DNA from: Halomonas smyrnensis AAD6
Lineage (GTDB): Bacteria > Pseudomonadota > Gammaproteobacteria > Pseudomonadales > Halomonadaceae
Direction: 5' to 3'
Length of the DNA: 64,000 nt
Assembly (NCBI RefSeq): GCF_000265245.1
Contig: NZ_AJKS02000001.1
Coordinates: 378,844-442,843, forward strand
The notes beneath the pieces are model-generated. The model worked only from the letters and a program-made list of their open reading frames with translations, was not told where the DNA came from and did not search any database. The translations under genes and the position numbers were made by a program. Below, piece by piece: positions 44,954 through 58,869 of the stretch (positions are counted from its first letter, which is position 1; each line of letters starts with the position of its first letter).

Positions 44954-46780
44954 CTAGATCGGACTCGCCACCGTCTGCAGCGAGTGCCTGGGCGAGTCGG
45001 CATAGACCAGGCTGATCAGGGTGTCGCCGCGCTTGGGCGACAGGCCGGTCTCGCCGGTCGCAATCCTGAGTCGTCCGCTCGGGCCGATGCACAGCATCGG
45101 CAGCCAGCGACCGGCGTGGGCCTGGCGCTGCGGCTCCATGCGGAACTTCTCGCCGCAGCGCTCCAGGCGCACCTCGCCGCCTTCCGCCACCAGGCGCGAC
45201 AGCTTGGCGAAGGTCACGTCGCGGCCGAACAGCAGCGGCAGGTGATCCAGCGCCTGGCCCTGGGGGCGGTTGCCGCGCCGGCCCTCGTCCACCGCCAGGC
45301 GGAAGACCCGGTCACGGCCCAGCAGGTGCTCGAAGTGCAGCGCCGCCAGGTCGTTGAGCTCGCGGTACGGCGAGAGCGGCAGCAGATAGCCGATGCCGCT
45401 GAGCTCCAGGTGCTGGGCGGCATGCTCGGAGAGCGGGTCACCGTAGTAGGTGGTCAGGCCCTCGTTGCGGGCCAGCTGGATGGCGTCCCAGCTGCTGTCG
45501 GCCAGCACCACGCTGACGCCGGCGTCGCGCAGGGTGCAGGCCAGCTGACGCGCCACGGCGTTGGCGCCGATGATCAGTACGCCGTTCGGGGAGGGGCGCT
45601 GAACGCCCAGCCAGCGGGCCAGGGGGCGCGACAGCAGGCTCTGGCTGACCACGGTGCTGATGATCACCAGGAAGGTCACCGGCACCAGCATCTCGGCGCC
45701 GGGCATGCCTTCCTCTTCGAGGCGCAGGGCGAACAGCGAGGCCACGGCGGCGGCCACGATGCCGCGCGGCGAGATGAACGCCAGCAGCGCCTTCTCGCGC
45801 CACGCCAGGCCGCTGCCCAGGGTGCACAGCCAGACGGACAGCGGCCGGGCGACGGCCACCAGCACCAGCAGGAAGACCCAGGCCGGCCAGTTCAGCAGCG
45901 CCAGCTGTTCCACGGTCAGCCGTGCGGCGAGCAGCAGGAACAGCCCCGAGATCAGCAGCACCGAGAGGGTTTCCTTGAACTCGATGATGGGGCGGGTGGG
46001 CACGCCGCGCATGTTGGCCATCCACACGCCCATCACCGTCACCGTCAGCAGGCCCGACTCGTGGAACAGCTGGTTGGACACGGTGAACAGCGTCAGCATC
46101 AGCATCAGGGTGCCGAAGCTGTGCAGCTGGTGGGGCAGCCAGTGGTGGCGGAGCATGAGGCCCCAGCAGTAGCCGCCGGCGATGCCCAGACCGAAGCCGA
46201 TCAGCGCCGTCTGGCCGAACAGCGCCAGGGTATGGGTGGCCGCCTCGCCGCCGGCGCCCAGGGCCACGAACTCGTAGACCAGCACCGCGCCGATGGCGCC
46301 CATGGGATCGATCAGGATGCCTTCCCAGCGCAGGATCTGGGTCAGGTGCTCGCGGGCGCGAAGCGTTTGCAGCATCGGCAGGATCACCGTGGGACCGGTG
46401 ACCACCAGCAGCGCACCCAGCACGCTGGCCATCTCCCAGGAGAGGCCCAGCAGCAGCCGTGCCGCGACCGTGGCGATGACGCCGGTGATCAGCGCGCCCC
46501 AGGTCACCAGCCGGCGCACCGTGCGGCCGTGGCCGCCCAGCTCGCGGAAGTTCAGCGTCAGGCTGCCCTCGAACAGGATCACTGCCACCGCCAGCGACAC
46601 CAGCGGGAACAGCAGTTCGTCGAACAGCGCATCGGGGCTCAGCAGGCCCGTGACCGGGCCGGCGGCGATGCCGGCGACCAGCAGCGTCAGGATGGCGGGC
46701 AGCTTCAGCTGCCAGGCGAGCCATTGGCAGATCAGCGCCAGCAGGCCGATCATCGCCAGGTCGAAACCGGCATGCTCCAT
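44954..46780 (-). CDS. CPA-type cation:proton antiporter with C-terminal TrkA-N domain
   Basis: This 608-residue protein has about twelve N-terminal helices of the Na+/H+ exchanger family (LLALICQWLAWQLKLPAILTLLVAGIAAGP; GALLVVTGPTVILPMLQTLRAR; RWEGILIDPMGAIGAVLVYEF, which contains the conserved Asp of the ion site). It ends in a cytosolic TrkA-N/TrkA-C part from about residue 400 (NGVLIIGANAVARQL, VVLADSSWDAIQLARNEG). It likely exchanges Na+ or K+ for H+ under nucleotide control. The ATG at 46780 follows GAGAGAGCG; an open extension to 46846 is not conserved. Confidence 0.9.
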   Translation of the reverse strand: MEHAGFDLAMIGLLALICQWLAWQLKLPAILTLLVAGIAAGPVTGLLSPDALFDELLFPLVSLAVAVILFEGSLTLNFRELGGHGRTVRRLVTWGALITGVIATVAARLLLGLSWEMASVLGALLVVTGPTVILPMLQTLRAREHLTQILRWEGILIDPMGAIGAVLVYEFVALGAGGEAATHTLALFGQTALIGFGLGIAGGYCWGLMLRHHWLPHQLHSFGTLMLMLTLFTVSNQLFHESGLLTVTVMGVWMANMRGVPTRPIIEFKETLSVLLISGLFLLLAARLTVEQLALLNWPAWVFLLVLVAVARPLSVWLCTLGSGLAWREKALLAFISPRGIVAAAVASLFALRLEEEGMPGAEMLVPVTFLVIISTVVSQSLLSRPLARWLGVQRPSPNGVLIIGANAVARQLACTLRDAGVSVVLADSSWDAIQLARNEGLTTYYGDPLSEHAAQHLELSGIGYLLPLSPYRELNDLAALHFEHLLGRDRVFRLAVDEGRRGNRPQGQALDHLPLLFGRDVTFAKLSRLVAEGGEVRLERCGEKFRMEPQRQAHAGRWLPMLCIGPSGRLRIATGETGLSPKRGDTLISLVYADSPRHSLQTVASPI

Positions 46781-46883
46781 GGTCGTTCGCTCTCTCGTCA
46801 GGGTTGGGGTAAAGGGCGCGCAGACTAGCGCTGCCGACCCCGACATGCAATCGATGGAAGCGATGAATCACGTCGATAACGCG

Positions 46884-47083
46884 TCATCGTCGGAAAAGCC
46901 ACGGCAGCAGCGTCAGTATGGCGCCGATCAGCAGCATGCCGGTGAGGGGAACGTAGAAGTGGGTGTGGCCGCGGCGGATCAGGATATCGCCGGCAGCTGC
47001 CCCAGGGGCAGCCGGCCGAGCCAGGGCCACGGCAGCCCGGCGGCGACCGGCAGCAGGCCGATGACGATCGGCGTGCGTGACAT
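46884..47083 (-). pseudogene. DUF2905 membrane protein gene with a one-base frameshift
   Basis: Starting at the ATG at 47083, the frame reads SRTPIVIGLLPVAAGLPWPWLGRLPLGQLP and then runs into a stop at 46978. Adding one base near 46990 continues it as DILIRRGHTHFYVPLTGMLLIGA...WLFRR to a stop at 46884. Together the two halves match the DUF2905 plan (two helices around an LPGDI-RG-FY-PLT core). The 200-bp length is exactly one base short of 67 codons. Homologues have GGG where this sequence has GG (LPGDI), so the change is a one-base loss in a short G-run: a real mutation or a sequencing error. It lies between the antiporter and the YdiJ-type gene on the same strand. Confidence 0.8.
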
Positions 47084-47120
47084 GATCTCGCCTCCGGGCC
47101 GGGGTGAGGTGCGGCCGCGC

Positions 47121-51708
<4,588 letters not shown>

Positions 51709-51742
51709 GCGCCGAGCTAGAAGGTAAGCGCCGAGCGACAAG

Positions 51743-51776
51743 AAACCCCGAGGGTTGAGCCTTCGGGGTTTTCTTT
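51743..51776 (+). terminator. Rho-independent terminator of serS
   Basis: Stem AAACCCCGAGG / CCTTCGGGGTTT (one bulge) with a 6-base loop, followed by TCTTTTGC. Confidence 0.85.
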
Positions 51777-51804
51777 TGCTTCAGGCGATTTCAGGCTGTC
51801 GACC

Positions 51805-51863
51805 TGCAGCTTGCAGCTTGCAGCTTGCAGCTTGCAGCTTGCAGCTTGCAGCTTGCAGCTTGC
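51805..51863. repeat. Heptanucleotide tandem repeat (TGCAGCT), about 8.4 units
   Basis: Fifty-nine bases of perfect 7-bp repetition (TGCAGCT repeated) lie between the serS terminator and the SIMPL protein stop codon at 51874. The repeat is non-coding and probably varies in copy number. Similar CAAGCTG-type heptamer runs are known between genes of Pseudomonas and Halomonas (from memory). Confidence 0.95.
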
Positions 51864-51873
51864 TCCTTACGCC

Positions 51874-52677
51874 TCACTCCTCACCCTGTGGCCCCTCGAT
51901 CTCCCAGCTGACGCTGACCGCGGCGTCGATGGAGAGGGTGCCGGGGCGGTACTCGGTGGCGCCGCCGCTTTCCCGGGCGTCGGCACTCATCGCCATCATT
52001 CGCGGCTGAAAGACCGGCGCCTGGTTCTCGCTGACCGACAGCACGTCGCCCAGCGTGACGTCGAGGGTGCCGGCCATCAGCTCGGCCTTGTGTTTCGCGC
52101 GCTGAAGGGCCTGGCTCAGGGCCTCGTCGGTGGCCGCGTCGCGATCGGCGAGGTCGTAGGTGACGCCGTCGAGGGCGTCGACGCCGGCCTCGGTCAGGGC
52201 GTCGAGAATCGTCGGCAGGCGGTCGAGCTCGTGGATCTCGACTTTCATGGGCCGTTCGAGGCGGGTGCGCGCGAGCGTCTCGGTCTCGCCGTCGGGGCCG
52301 CTGGATTCGCGAATCCTCTCGGGCTGCACGCGCAGCGAGCCGGCGCTGATGGCGTCGCGCTCGACGCCGGCCCCCTCGAGCGCCTGAATCAGCGTGGCGG
52401 CGCGCTCCTCGAGCTGGCTGCGGGCCTGGCTCAGCGCCAGGGCGTCGCCGCCGCTGGCGTCGCGCTGGGCGATCGCCGGCGTGCGCTCCCACAGCCGGGC
52501 GTTGAGCGTGGCCTGGTCCGGCACCACCTCGAGTTCGGCGCGGGCCTGGACGTCGAGGCGATGCGGCGCGGGCTGGCCATTGGCCGCGGCGGCCATCGGC
52601 AGCGTGGCAAGGGTCAGGGCGAGCAGGCCGCCGGACAGGCGGGCACCAGGGCGAAGCGAATGGCGGTCGAGGCGCAT
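51874..52677 (-). CDS. SIMPL domain (DUF541) periplasmic protein
   Basis: This 267-residue protein has a signal peptide (GGLLALTLATLPMAAAANG) and a SIMPL/DUF541 domain from about residue 40 (HRLDVQARAELEVVPDQATLNA; ARSQLEERAATLIQALEGAGV; DALSQALQRAKHKAELMAGTL). Relatives include YggE and Omp28-like proteins, linked to oxidative stress tolerance; no enzymatic role is established. Its 3' end borders the heptamer repeat. It is divergent from the AI-2E family gene. Confidence 0.87.
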   Translation of the reverse strand: MRLDRHSLRPGARLSGGLLALTLATLPMAAAANGQPAPHRLDVQARAELEVVPDQATLNARLWERTPAIAQRDASGGDALALSQARSQLEERAATLIQALEGAGVERDAISAGSLRVQPERIRESSGPDGETETLARTRLERPMKVEIHELDRLPTILDALTEAGVDALDGVTYDLADRDAATDEALSQALQRAKHKAELMAGTLDVTLGDVLSVSENQAPVFQPRMMAMSADARESGGATEYRPGTLSIDAAVSVSWEIEGPQGEE

Positions 52678-52848
52678 GACGTCTTCCTTGTTGGCGAGGG
52701 ATTCGTCCGCTTTGAGCCGTCAGACGCGCCCGGGTTCCTGAGCGCCGGCCGATTCCTTCGAGCTTGCACGATGGCGCCACCGCGCCGCGTTGTGTGGCGG
52801 GGCGTCAGGCGTCATGATGGCGGTCCTTTCAATGGTGGAGTGGGCGGC

Positions 52849-53964
52849 ATGGCGGCACCCGAGAACGATACCCCGAGCAGTATCCCTCTCAATCTGACGC
52901 TGGCGCTGGCTGCCCTGGTGGTGATCGTCGCCGGCATGCGGTTGGGGTCCAGCCTGCTGGTACCGTTGCTGCTGTCGCTGTTCATCGCCGTGGTCTGTAC
53001 CGGGCCGGTGCACTGGCTGAACCGGCTGGGCCTCGGCCTGCGGCTCTCGGTCTGGCTGACGCTGGTGGTGATCGGCGGGCTGATCTCGCTGCTGGGCCTG
53101 CTGCTGGTCAACAGCGTCGGCACCTTCGTCGATGCCCTGCCGGGCATCGAGGAGAAGCTCAATCAGTATTACCTGAGCCTGCTCGATGGCCTGGCTAGCC
53201 TGGGGCTGGCCATCGACACCGATCGCCTGGCCGAGCTGATCGACGCCCAGCAGCTCGGCGACTGGCTGCCGACGGTGCTCGGCCAGGTCGGCAACCTGAT
53301 GATGCAGAGCGTGGTGGTGGCGCTGCTGGTGATGTTCCTGATGTTCGAGACGCTGAACTTCCGCGACAAGGTCTCCCGGGCGCTGGTCAACCCGGCGCCC
53401 AGCCTGCGTCGCTTCCAGGAGTTCAGCCTGACCCTGAAGCGCTATCTGGCGGTGAAGACGGTGATCAGCCTGGCCACCGGGGCGCTGATCTGGTTGGCCT
53501 GCAGGCTGATCGGTGTGGAGTTCCCGCTGCTGTGGGCGGTGCTGGCCTTCTCCCTCAACTATATCCCCAACATCGGCTCGGCCATCGCCGCGGTGCCGCC
53601 GGTGATGCTGCTGCTGGTGTCGCCGGAGGGCGGGGTGGTCAAGGCGGTGATGCTCAGCGGGGCCTATCTGGGCGTGAACTTCGTGCTCGGCAACCTGGTC
53701 GAGCCGCGGGTCATGGGGCGTGCCCTGGGGCTTTCCACCTTCGTGGCCTTCCTGTCGCTGGTGGTGTGGGGCTGGATCTTCGGCGCGGTGGGCATGCTGC
53801 TGTCGGTGGTGCTGACCATGACCCTGAAGATCGCCCTGGACAGCCATCCCCAGACGCGCTGGATCGCCCACCTGCTGGGATCGGGCAGCGCGCCTCTCGA
53901 GACCGCCAATCGTCCTCCCTCCGAGCGTCGTCAGGGCAAGAGCCGGGACCGCGGCGACGACTGA
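52849..53964 (+). CDS. AI-2E family transporter (PerM-like)
   Basis: This 371-residue inner-membrane protein of the AI-2E transporter (UPF0118) family has about eight helices. It opens PLNLTLALAALVVIVAGMRLGSSLLVPLLLSLF. LKRYLAVKTVISLATGALIWLAC, FSLNYIPNIGSAIAAVPPV and NFVLGNLVEPRVMGRALGLSTFVAFLSLVVWGWIFG carry the conserved NYIPNIG and EPRVMG motifs. Members include TqsA and sodium/proton antiporters, so export of autoinducer-2 should not be assumed. The ATG at 52849 starts MAAPENDT; upstream open sequence is a shadow of the divergent gene. Confidence 0.9.
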   Translation: MAAPENDTPSSIPLNLTLALAALVVIVAGMRLGSSLLVPLLLSLFIAVVCTGPVHWLNRLGLGLRLSVWLTLVVIGGLISLLGLLLVNSVGTFVDALPGIEEKLNQYYLSLLDGLASLGLAIDTDRLAELIDAQQLGDWLPTVLGQVGNLMMQSVVVALLVMFLMFETLNFRDKVSRALVNPAPSLRRFQEFSLTLKRYLAVKTVISLATGALIWLACRLIGVEFPLLWAVLAFSLNYIPNIGSAIAAVPPVMLLLVSPEGGVVKAVMLSGAYLGVNFVLGNLVEPRVMGRALGLSTFVAFLSLVVWGWIFGAVGMLLSVVLTMTLKIALDSHPQTRWIAHLLGSGSAPLETANRPPSERRQGKSRDRGDD

Positions 53965-53973
53965 CCCCAGACG

Positions 53974-54003
53974 ACGACGCCCCGGCCGGAGCCGGGGCGT
54001 CGT
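53974..54003. terminator. Bidirectional terminator between the AI-2E gene and trxA
   Basis: Perfect stem ACGACGCCCCGGC / GCCGGGGCGTCGT (13 bp) with a 4-base loop, between stop codons at 53964 and 54029. Confidence 0.85.
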
Positions 54004-54028
54004 GGAGACCGCAGCCTGGGTCGATCGA

Positions 54029-54352
54029 TCAGGCGTTCTGGTCGATGAACTGGGTCAGCTGGGACTTGGACTGGGCGCCGACCAGAGAGGCGACCTTGGC
54101 GCCTGACTTGAACAGCATCACGGTGGGCACGCCGCGAACGCCCTGTTCGGCGGCGATTTCCGGGGCGTCATCCACGTTGATGCTGACGATCTTGAGGCTG
54201 CCGTCGCGTTCCTCGGCGACCTCGTCGACCACCGGTGCCATGACCTTGCAGGGGCCGCACCAGGGGGCCCAGAACTTCAGCAGCACCGGGGTGTCGGCGT
54301 TGAGCACTTCCTGCTCGAAGTTGGCATTGGTGACATCGACGTTGTTGGCCAT
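54029..54352 (-). CDS. trxA: Thioredoxin
   Basis: This 107-residue cytoplasmic thioredoxin has the redox site FWAPWCGPCKVMAP at residues about 27-40, the conserved Asp in ADTPVLLKFW and the cis-Pro in GVRGVPTVMLF. It supplies electrons to ribonucleotide reductase, methionine sulfoxide reductase and PAPS reductase (CysH, nearby). The ATG at 54352 begins MANNVDVTN; a longer open frame to 54415 has no support. It is divergent from cysB. Confidence 0.96.
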   Translation of the reverse strand: MANNVDVTNANFEQEVLNADTPVLLKFWAPWCGPCKVMAPVVDEVAEERDGSLKIVSINVDDAPEIAAEQGVRGVPTVMLFKSGAKVASLVGAQSKSQLTQFIDQNA

Positions 54353-54535
54353 GGGGATTCTCCAATTACTGCATTGCGCATCATGCGCGGATGGTCTGGG
54401 CATGCTCTCGGGCATGCTGGGTGGCTCGATGTTAGCGGTCGGTTAGGATGCTGGCAAATCCCGCGTTTCAGCGTGGTGCCTCGTCCCCGGGCGTGTGTCG
54501 GTGGGTCTGCTATGCTATAAAGTAATTATGGATGA

Positions 54536-55564
<1,029 letters not shown>

Positions 55565-55685
55565 GGGCAGGCTTCCTTGCCGCTTGAGCTCAAGGGCCGA
55601 GCCGCGCGTCGGCTGTCCGGCGGAGGCGCGGAGGCCGGCCCTTCACCAGGGCCACGCACCGGTCGGGGGCGTTCGGTCCAATAAA

Positions 55686-55720
55686 GCGCCGGCGCCCGTC
55701 CAGATGGACGGGCGCCGGCG
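55686..55720. terminator. Bidirectional terminator between cysB and cysH
   Basis: Stem GCGCCGGCGCCCGTCC / GGACGGGCGCCGGCG(T) of about 15 bp with a 4-base loop. On the minus strand it is followed by CTTTATTGG, favouring termination of cysH. Confidence 0.85.
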
Positions 55721-55738
55721 TTGGCGTTCACGGTCGGC

Positions 55739-56359
55739 TCAGTGCTGCAGGTGCAGGCCGCACTCGCGCTTCTCTTCCACCTTGGTGGGGTCGAAGTAGT
55801 CGAACTCGTTGGGCAGGCCGTGGGCTTCCAGGTACTGGTACATGTCGCGGGCGCTCCAGTGCAGCAGCGGGGCGATCTTCAGCAGGCCGTCGGCGTTGCG
55901 GCTGACCGGGTCCATCTTGGCGCGCTCCGGGGTGTCCTCGGCGCGCAGCGCGGTGAACCAGACGTCCGGGGCCATCTCGCTCAGGGCACGATGGAACGGC
56001 TCGAGCTTGACCTCTTCGGTGAAGGCCTCGTGGCGCGGGTCGTCGATGCCCGGCATGGGGCCCTCGACGGCCTCGCGGTGCGCCCGGGTGCGACGCGGAA
56101 TGTAGCTGACCAGGTTGAGGCCGAGCTGCTTCACCACCGCATCGGCGAAGCGATAGGTGGCTTCGGTGTTGTAGCCGTGGTCCATCCATACCACCGGGAT
56201 GTCCGGGCGCACCTGGCTGACCATGTGCAGGATCACCGCCTCGAAGGGGCGGAAGTTGGTGGTGACGATCGGTCGGGCCCCCTGTTCCAGGGCCCAGCGG
56301 ATCAGGGCCTCGGGGTCCTGGCCCAGGTCGCGATTGATGGCGTCGAGTTGCGGCTCCAT
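55739..56359 (-). CDS. cysH: Phosphoadenylyl-sulfate (PAPS) reductase
   Basis: CysH reduces PAPS to sulfite with thioredoxin or glutaredoxin. The 206-residue protein is shorter than E. coli CysH (244), mainly at the N-terminus. It shows TTNFRPFEAVILHMVSQ, IPVVWMDHGYNTEATYRFAD and the C-terminal redox motif KRECGLHLQH. The Cys-Cys pairs that bind the 4Fe-4S cluster of APS reductases are absent, which argues for the PAPS type. The start at 56359 fits the GGGAGGCGCTC ribosome binding site. It lies convergent with its activator cysB and near trxA. Confidence 0.93.
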   Translation of the reverse strand: MEPQLDAINRDLGQDPEALIRWALEQGARPIVTTNFRPFEAVILHMVSQVRPDIPVVWMDHGYNTEATYRFADAVVKQLGLNLVSYIPRRTRAHREAVEGPMPGIDDPRHEAFTEEVKLEPFHRALSEMAPDVWFTALRAEDTPERAKMDPVSRNADGLLKIAPLLHWSARDMYQYLEAHGLPNEFDYFDPTKVEEKRECGLHLQH

Positions 56360-56529
56360 GAGCGCCTCCCAGAATGATGGTGTTCTCGTTGACGCTACCC
56401 TAGCAGAGCCGCCATGAGCGGCCCCAATACCGATTGCTTGGGTGTTTATTCCGCTAAGAATTAAAGGCGGATTTCTTTATTCCATGACGGCTTGTTCCGG
56501 CGGGGTGGGCGAGGGCTTCTCGGGAGGCG

Positions 56530-57900
56530 TCAGTCGGGGTCGCTCAGCGCCGCCATCAGATGGCGGATCTTGTCCAGGGTCTCGGTATATTCCGCCTCGC
56601 CCTCGGAGTCCGCCACCAGGCCGCCGCCGCCCCACAGGTGCAGCCGGCCGCGGTCGGCCACGGCGGTGCGGATGGCGATGGAGGTGTCCATGTGGCCGCG
56701 CACGTCGACGTAGCCGAGGCTGCCGCAGTAGGCGCTGCGCGCCGAGGGTTCCAGCTCGTCGATGATCTGCATGGCGCGCACCTTGGGGGCCCCAGTGATC
56801 GAGCCGCCGGGGAAGGCGGCGGCCAGCAGCGCCAGGGGCGAGTGCTGCTCGGCCAGCTCGCCGGTCACCACGCTGACCAGGTGATGGACGTTGGCGTAGC
56901 TTTCCAGCCCGCACAGCTGGGGCACTCGCACCGTGCCGGGGCGGCATACCCGCCCCAGATCGTTGCGCAGCAGGTCGACGATCATCACGTTCTCGGCGCG
57001 ATCCTTGACGCTCGCCGTGAGCTCCTCCTCCAGCCCGCGGTCCTCTTCCGGCGTGGCGCCCCGCGGCCGGGTGCCCTTGATCGGGCGCGTTTCCACCTGG
57101 CCCTCGGCGCAGTGCAAGAAGCGCTCCGGCGACATCGACAGGATCGCCTGCTGGCCCCATTCGAGGAAGCCGGAGAAGGGCGTTGGCGTGGCCTGGCGCA
57201 GGCGGCGATAGGCCGTCCACAGGTCGCCCTCGTAGGGCGCGCTGAAGCGCTGGGCGAGATTGATCTGGTAGCAGTCCCCGGCGCGGATGTAGCGCTGCAC
57301 GGCGTCGAAGCGGGCCAGGTAGTCGTCGCGGCTCATCTCCGCCGCGAACTCGCCGGTCAGCCGGAACCCGCCGTCGTGGGCCTGGGGAGCGTCTCGAGCG
57401 TCGGCCGCCGCGTCCAGCCAGCTCAGCACCTCGGTGCGGCGTTCCGGCGTGGCGACCAGCCAGGCCTCCCGGCGGTCGTGATCCTGGATCAGCGCCCAGT
57501 CATAGAGGCCGACCCGGGCCGCCGGCAGCTCGGCCGCGGGGCGGGCACTGCCGGGAATCGGCTCCAGGCAGCGGCCGAGGTCGTAGCTCCAGTAGCCGAT
57601 CAGTCCGCCGAGGAAGGGCAGTTCGCTGGCGGGCACGTCGCGCGGCAGCCGCTCGAGCAGGGCTCGCTGGGCGTCGAAGGGCGCCAGGTCCGTGGGCGCA
57701 TCATCGCCGTGGCAGCGGCCCTCGGCGTCGACCTCCAGCACGCTCAGGGGGTCGCAGGAGAGAATGTCGTAGCGGCCACCCGGGGCGGCGGGGCGGCCGC
57801 TGTCGAGCAGCACGGCGCCGGGACGATGGCGCAGGGCGGCGAAGGCGGCCAGGGGAGCGTCCCGATAGGGATGGGGGGTGATCTCGAGTGGTGATGTCAT
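56530..57900 (-). CDS. pabB: Aminodeoxychorismate synthase component I
   Basis: PabB forms 4-amino-4-deoxychorismate from chorismate for folate synthesis. The 456-residue protein is related to TrpE but has the PabB-specific Lys in RPIKGTRPRG. Other motifs: YQINLAQRFSAPYEG, MIVDLLRNDLGRVC, AFPGGSITGAPKVRAMQIIDELEP and IAIRTAVADRGRLHLWGGGGLVADS. The ATG at 57900 (MTSPLEITPHPY) fits homologue length; the open frame to 58764 is a shadow of the divergent GntR gene. Its amidotransferase partner is probably TrpG, as no pabA is in the window. Confidence 0.95.
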   Translation of the reverse strand: MTSPLEITPHPYRDAPLAAFAALRHRPGAVLLDSGRPAAPGGRYDILSCDPLSVLEVDAEGRCHGDDAPTDLAPFDAQRALLERLPRDVPASELPFLGGLIGYWSYDLGRCLEPIPGSARPAAELPAARVGLYDWALIQDHDRREAWLVATPERRTEVLSWLDAAADARDAPQAHDGGFRLTGEFAAEMSRDDYLARFDAVQRYIRAGDCYQINLAQRFSAPYEGDLWTAYRRLRQATPTPFSGFLEWGQQAILSMSPERFLHCAEGQVETRPIKGTRPRGATPEEDRGLEEELTASVKDRAENVMIVDLLRNDLGRVCRPGTVRVPQLCGLESYANVHHLVSVVTGELAEQHSPLALLAAAFPGGSITGAPKVRAMQIIDELEPSARSAYCGSLGYVDVRGHMDTSIAIRTAVADRGRLHLWGGGGLVADSEGEAEYTETLDKIRHLMAALSDPD

Positions 57901-58022
57901 CGATGCGGTTTCCCTCGTCAGGCGGCACATTCTAGGCGCCACGAGGGGCTTTGTCCCGTCGCCGCATGGTCGCTCGACGACGGGGTGTCCCTGCCGGCGT
58001 CGTTGGACGGGGCGACGCGCCG

Positions 58023-58036
58023 GGTTGTTTACAACC
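58023..58036. promoter_or_regulatory. 14-bp palindrome GGTTGT-TT-ACAACC
   Basis: A perfect 6+6 inverted repeat lies between divergent pabB and the prp regulator, about 40 bases upstream of the -35 of the latter. It could be an operator; no regulator is identified. Confidence 0.35.
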
Positions 58037-58066
58037 AAAGGGGGATAGGTGCGATCATGGCGCGTA

Positions 58067-58095
58067 TTGACCCCTGAGACGGCACTGGCTAGAGT
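58067..58095 (+). promoter_or_regulatory. Sigma70 promoter of the prp operon
   Basis: TTGACC (58067-58072), a 17-base spacer and TAGAGT (58090-58095) give a good sigma70 match. Transcription would start near 58102, leaving about 24 bases before the ATG at 58126, with a palindromic operator inside that leader. Confidence 0.6.
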
Positions 58096-58109
58096 GCCTA
58101 CATCCCTTG

Positions 58110-58121
58110 ATTGTCGACAAT
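58110..58121. promoter_or_regulatory. Operator of the prp GntR regulator
   Basis: ATTGTCGACAAT is a perfect 12-bp palindrome with the TTGTCGACAA core typical of FCD-type GntR regulators. It lies at about +9 to +20 of the predicted transcript and 4 bases before the start codon, where a bound repressor would block transcription of the whole prp operon, including its own gene. Confidence 0.7.
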
Positions 58122-58125
58122 TAAC

Positions 58126-58869
58126 ATGACCAACGCCCAGACACCATCGGTTCAGACGCCCGAGGTCCGCACCCTGGCGGAGCGCGTCTTCCAGCAGCTG
58201 CAGGACGCCATCGTCCGCGGTGAGCTGGCGCCGGGCAGCAAGATCACCGAACCCGGCCTGTCGAGTACCTACGGCATTTCCCGTGGGCCCTTGCGCGAGG
58301 CGATGCGTCGCCTCGAGGCGCACCGGCTGATCGAACGGGTGCCGCACGTGGGGGCTCGGGTGGTGAAGCTCTCGATTCAGGAGCTGCTCGAGCTGTTCGA
58401 CGTGCGCGAGGCGCTGGAAAGCATGGCGGCGCGGATCGCCGCCGAGCACATGACGCCCGAGGAGATCGCCGGGCTGCGCGAGGTGCTGGCGCTTCACGAG
58501 CGGCAGAGCGACCTGAGCCGCGGCGAGGCCTACTATCAGCGCGAGGGCGACCTGGACTTCCACTACCGCATCGTCCAGGGCAGCCACAACAGGATGCTGA
58601 TGGGCATGCTGTGCGATGACCTCTACTACCTGGTGCGGCTGTATCGCACCCAGTTCAGCGCCAGCGGCTCGCGTCCCCAGCGGGCCTTCGTCGAGCACCA
58701 CCGCATCGTCGATGCCATCGAGGCCGGCGACGCCGAGCTCGCCGAGCTGCTGATGCGGCGCCACGTCAGCGCCTCGCGGGAGAACGTCGTCGAGCGCTAC
58801 GCCGCCGTCCTCGAACAGGAACAGGAGGCCGCTGACCAGGCCTCCGCCACCGACCGGAGAAACCCATGA
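58126..58869 (+). CDS. GntR family (FCD) regulator of the 2-methylcitrate operon
   Basis: This 247-residue regulator has an N-terminal winged helix (about 15-75; [48 protein letters not shown]) and a C-terminal FCD effector domain with metal-binding residues in [29 protein letters not shown] and [13 protein letters not shown]. Pseudomonas also has a GntR gene at the start of its prp cluster. The ATG at 58126 was chosen; a TTG at 58111 is in frame but lies in the operator. The ribosome binding site is poor, so translation may be inefficient or nearly leaderless. It overlaps prpB by 4 bases. Confidence 0.92.
   Translation: MTNAQTPSVQTPEVRTLAERVFQQLQDAIVRGELAPGSKITEPGLSSTYGISRGPLREAMRRLEAHRLIERVPHVGARVVKLSIQELLELFDVREALESMAARIAAEHMTPEEIAGLREVLALHERQSDLSRGEAYYQREGDLDFHYRIVQGSHNRMLMGMLCDDLYYLVRLYRTQFSASGSRPQRAFVEHHRIVDAIEAGDAELAELLMRRHVSASRENVVERYAAVLEQEQEAADQASATDRRNP

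Noticed and set aside
52849..53964. Quorum-sensing autoinducer exporter
   Set aside because: The family name AI-2E is misleading; many members transport other substrates, and no luxS or quorum-sensing gene is nearby.
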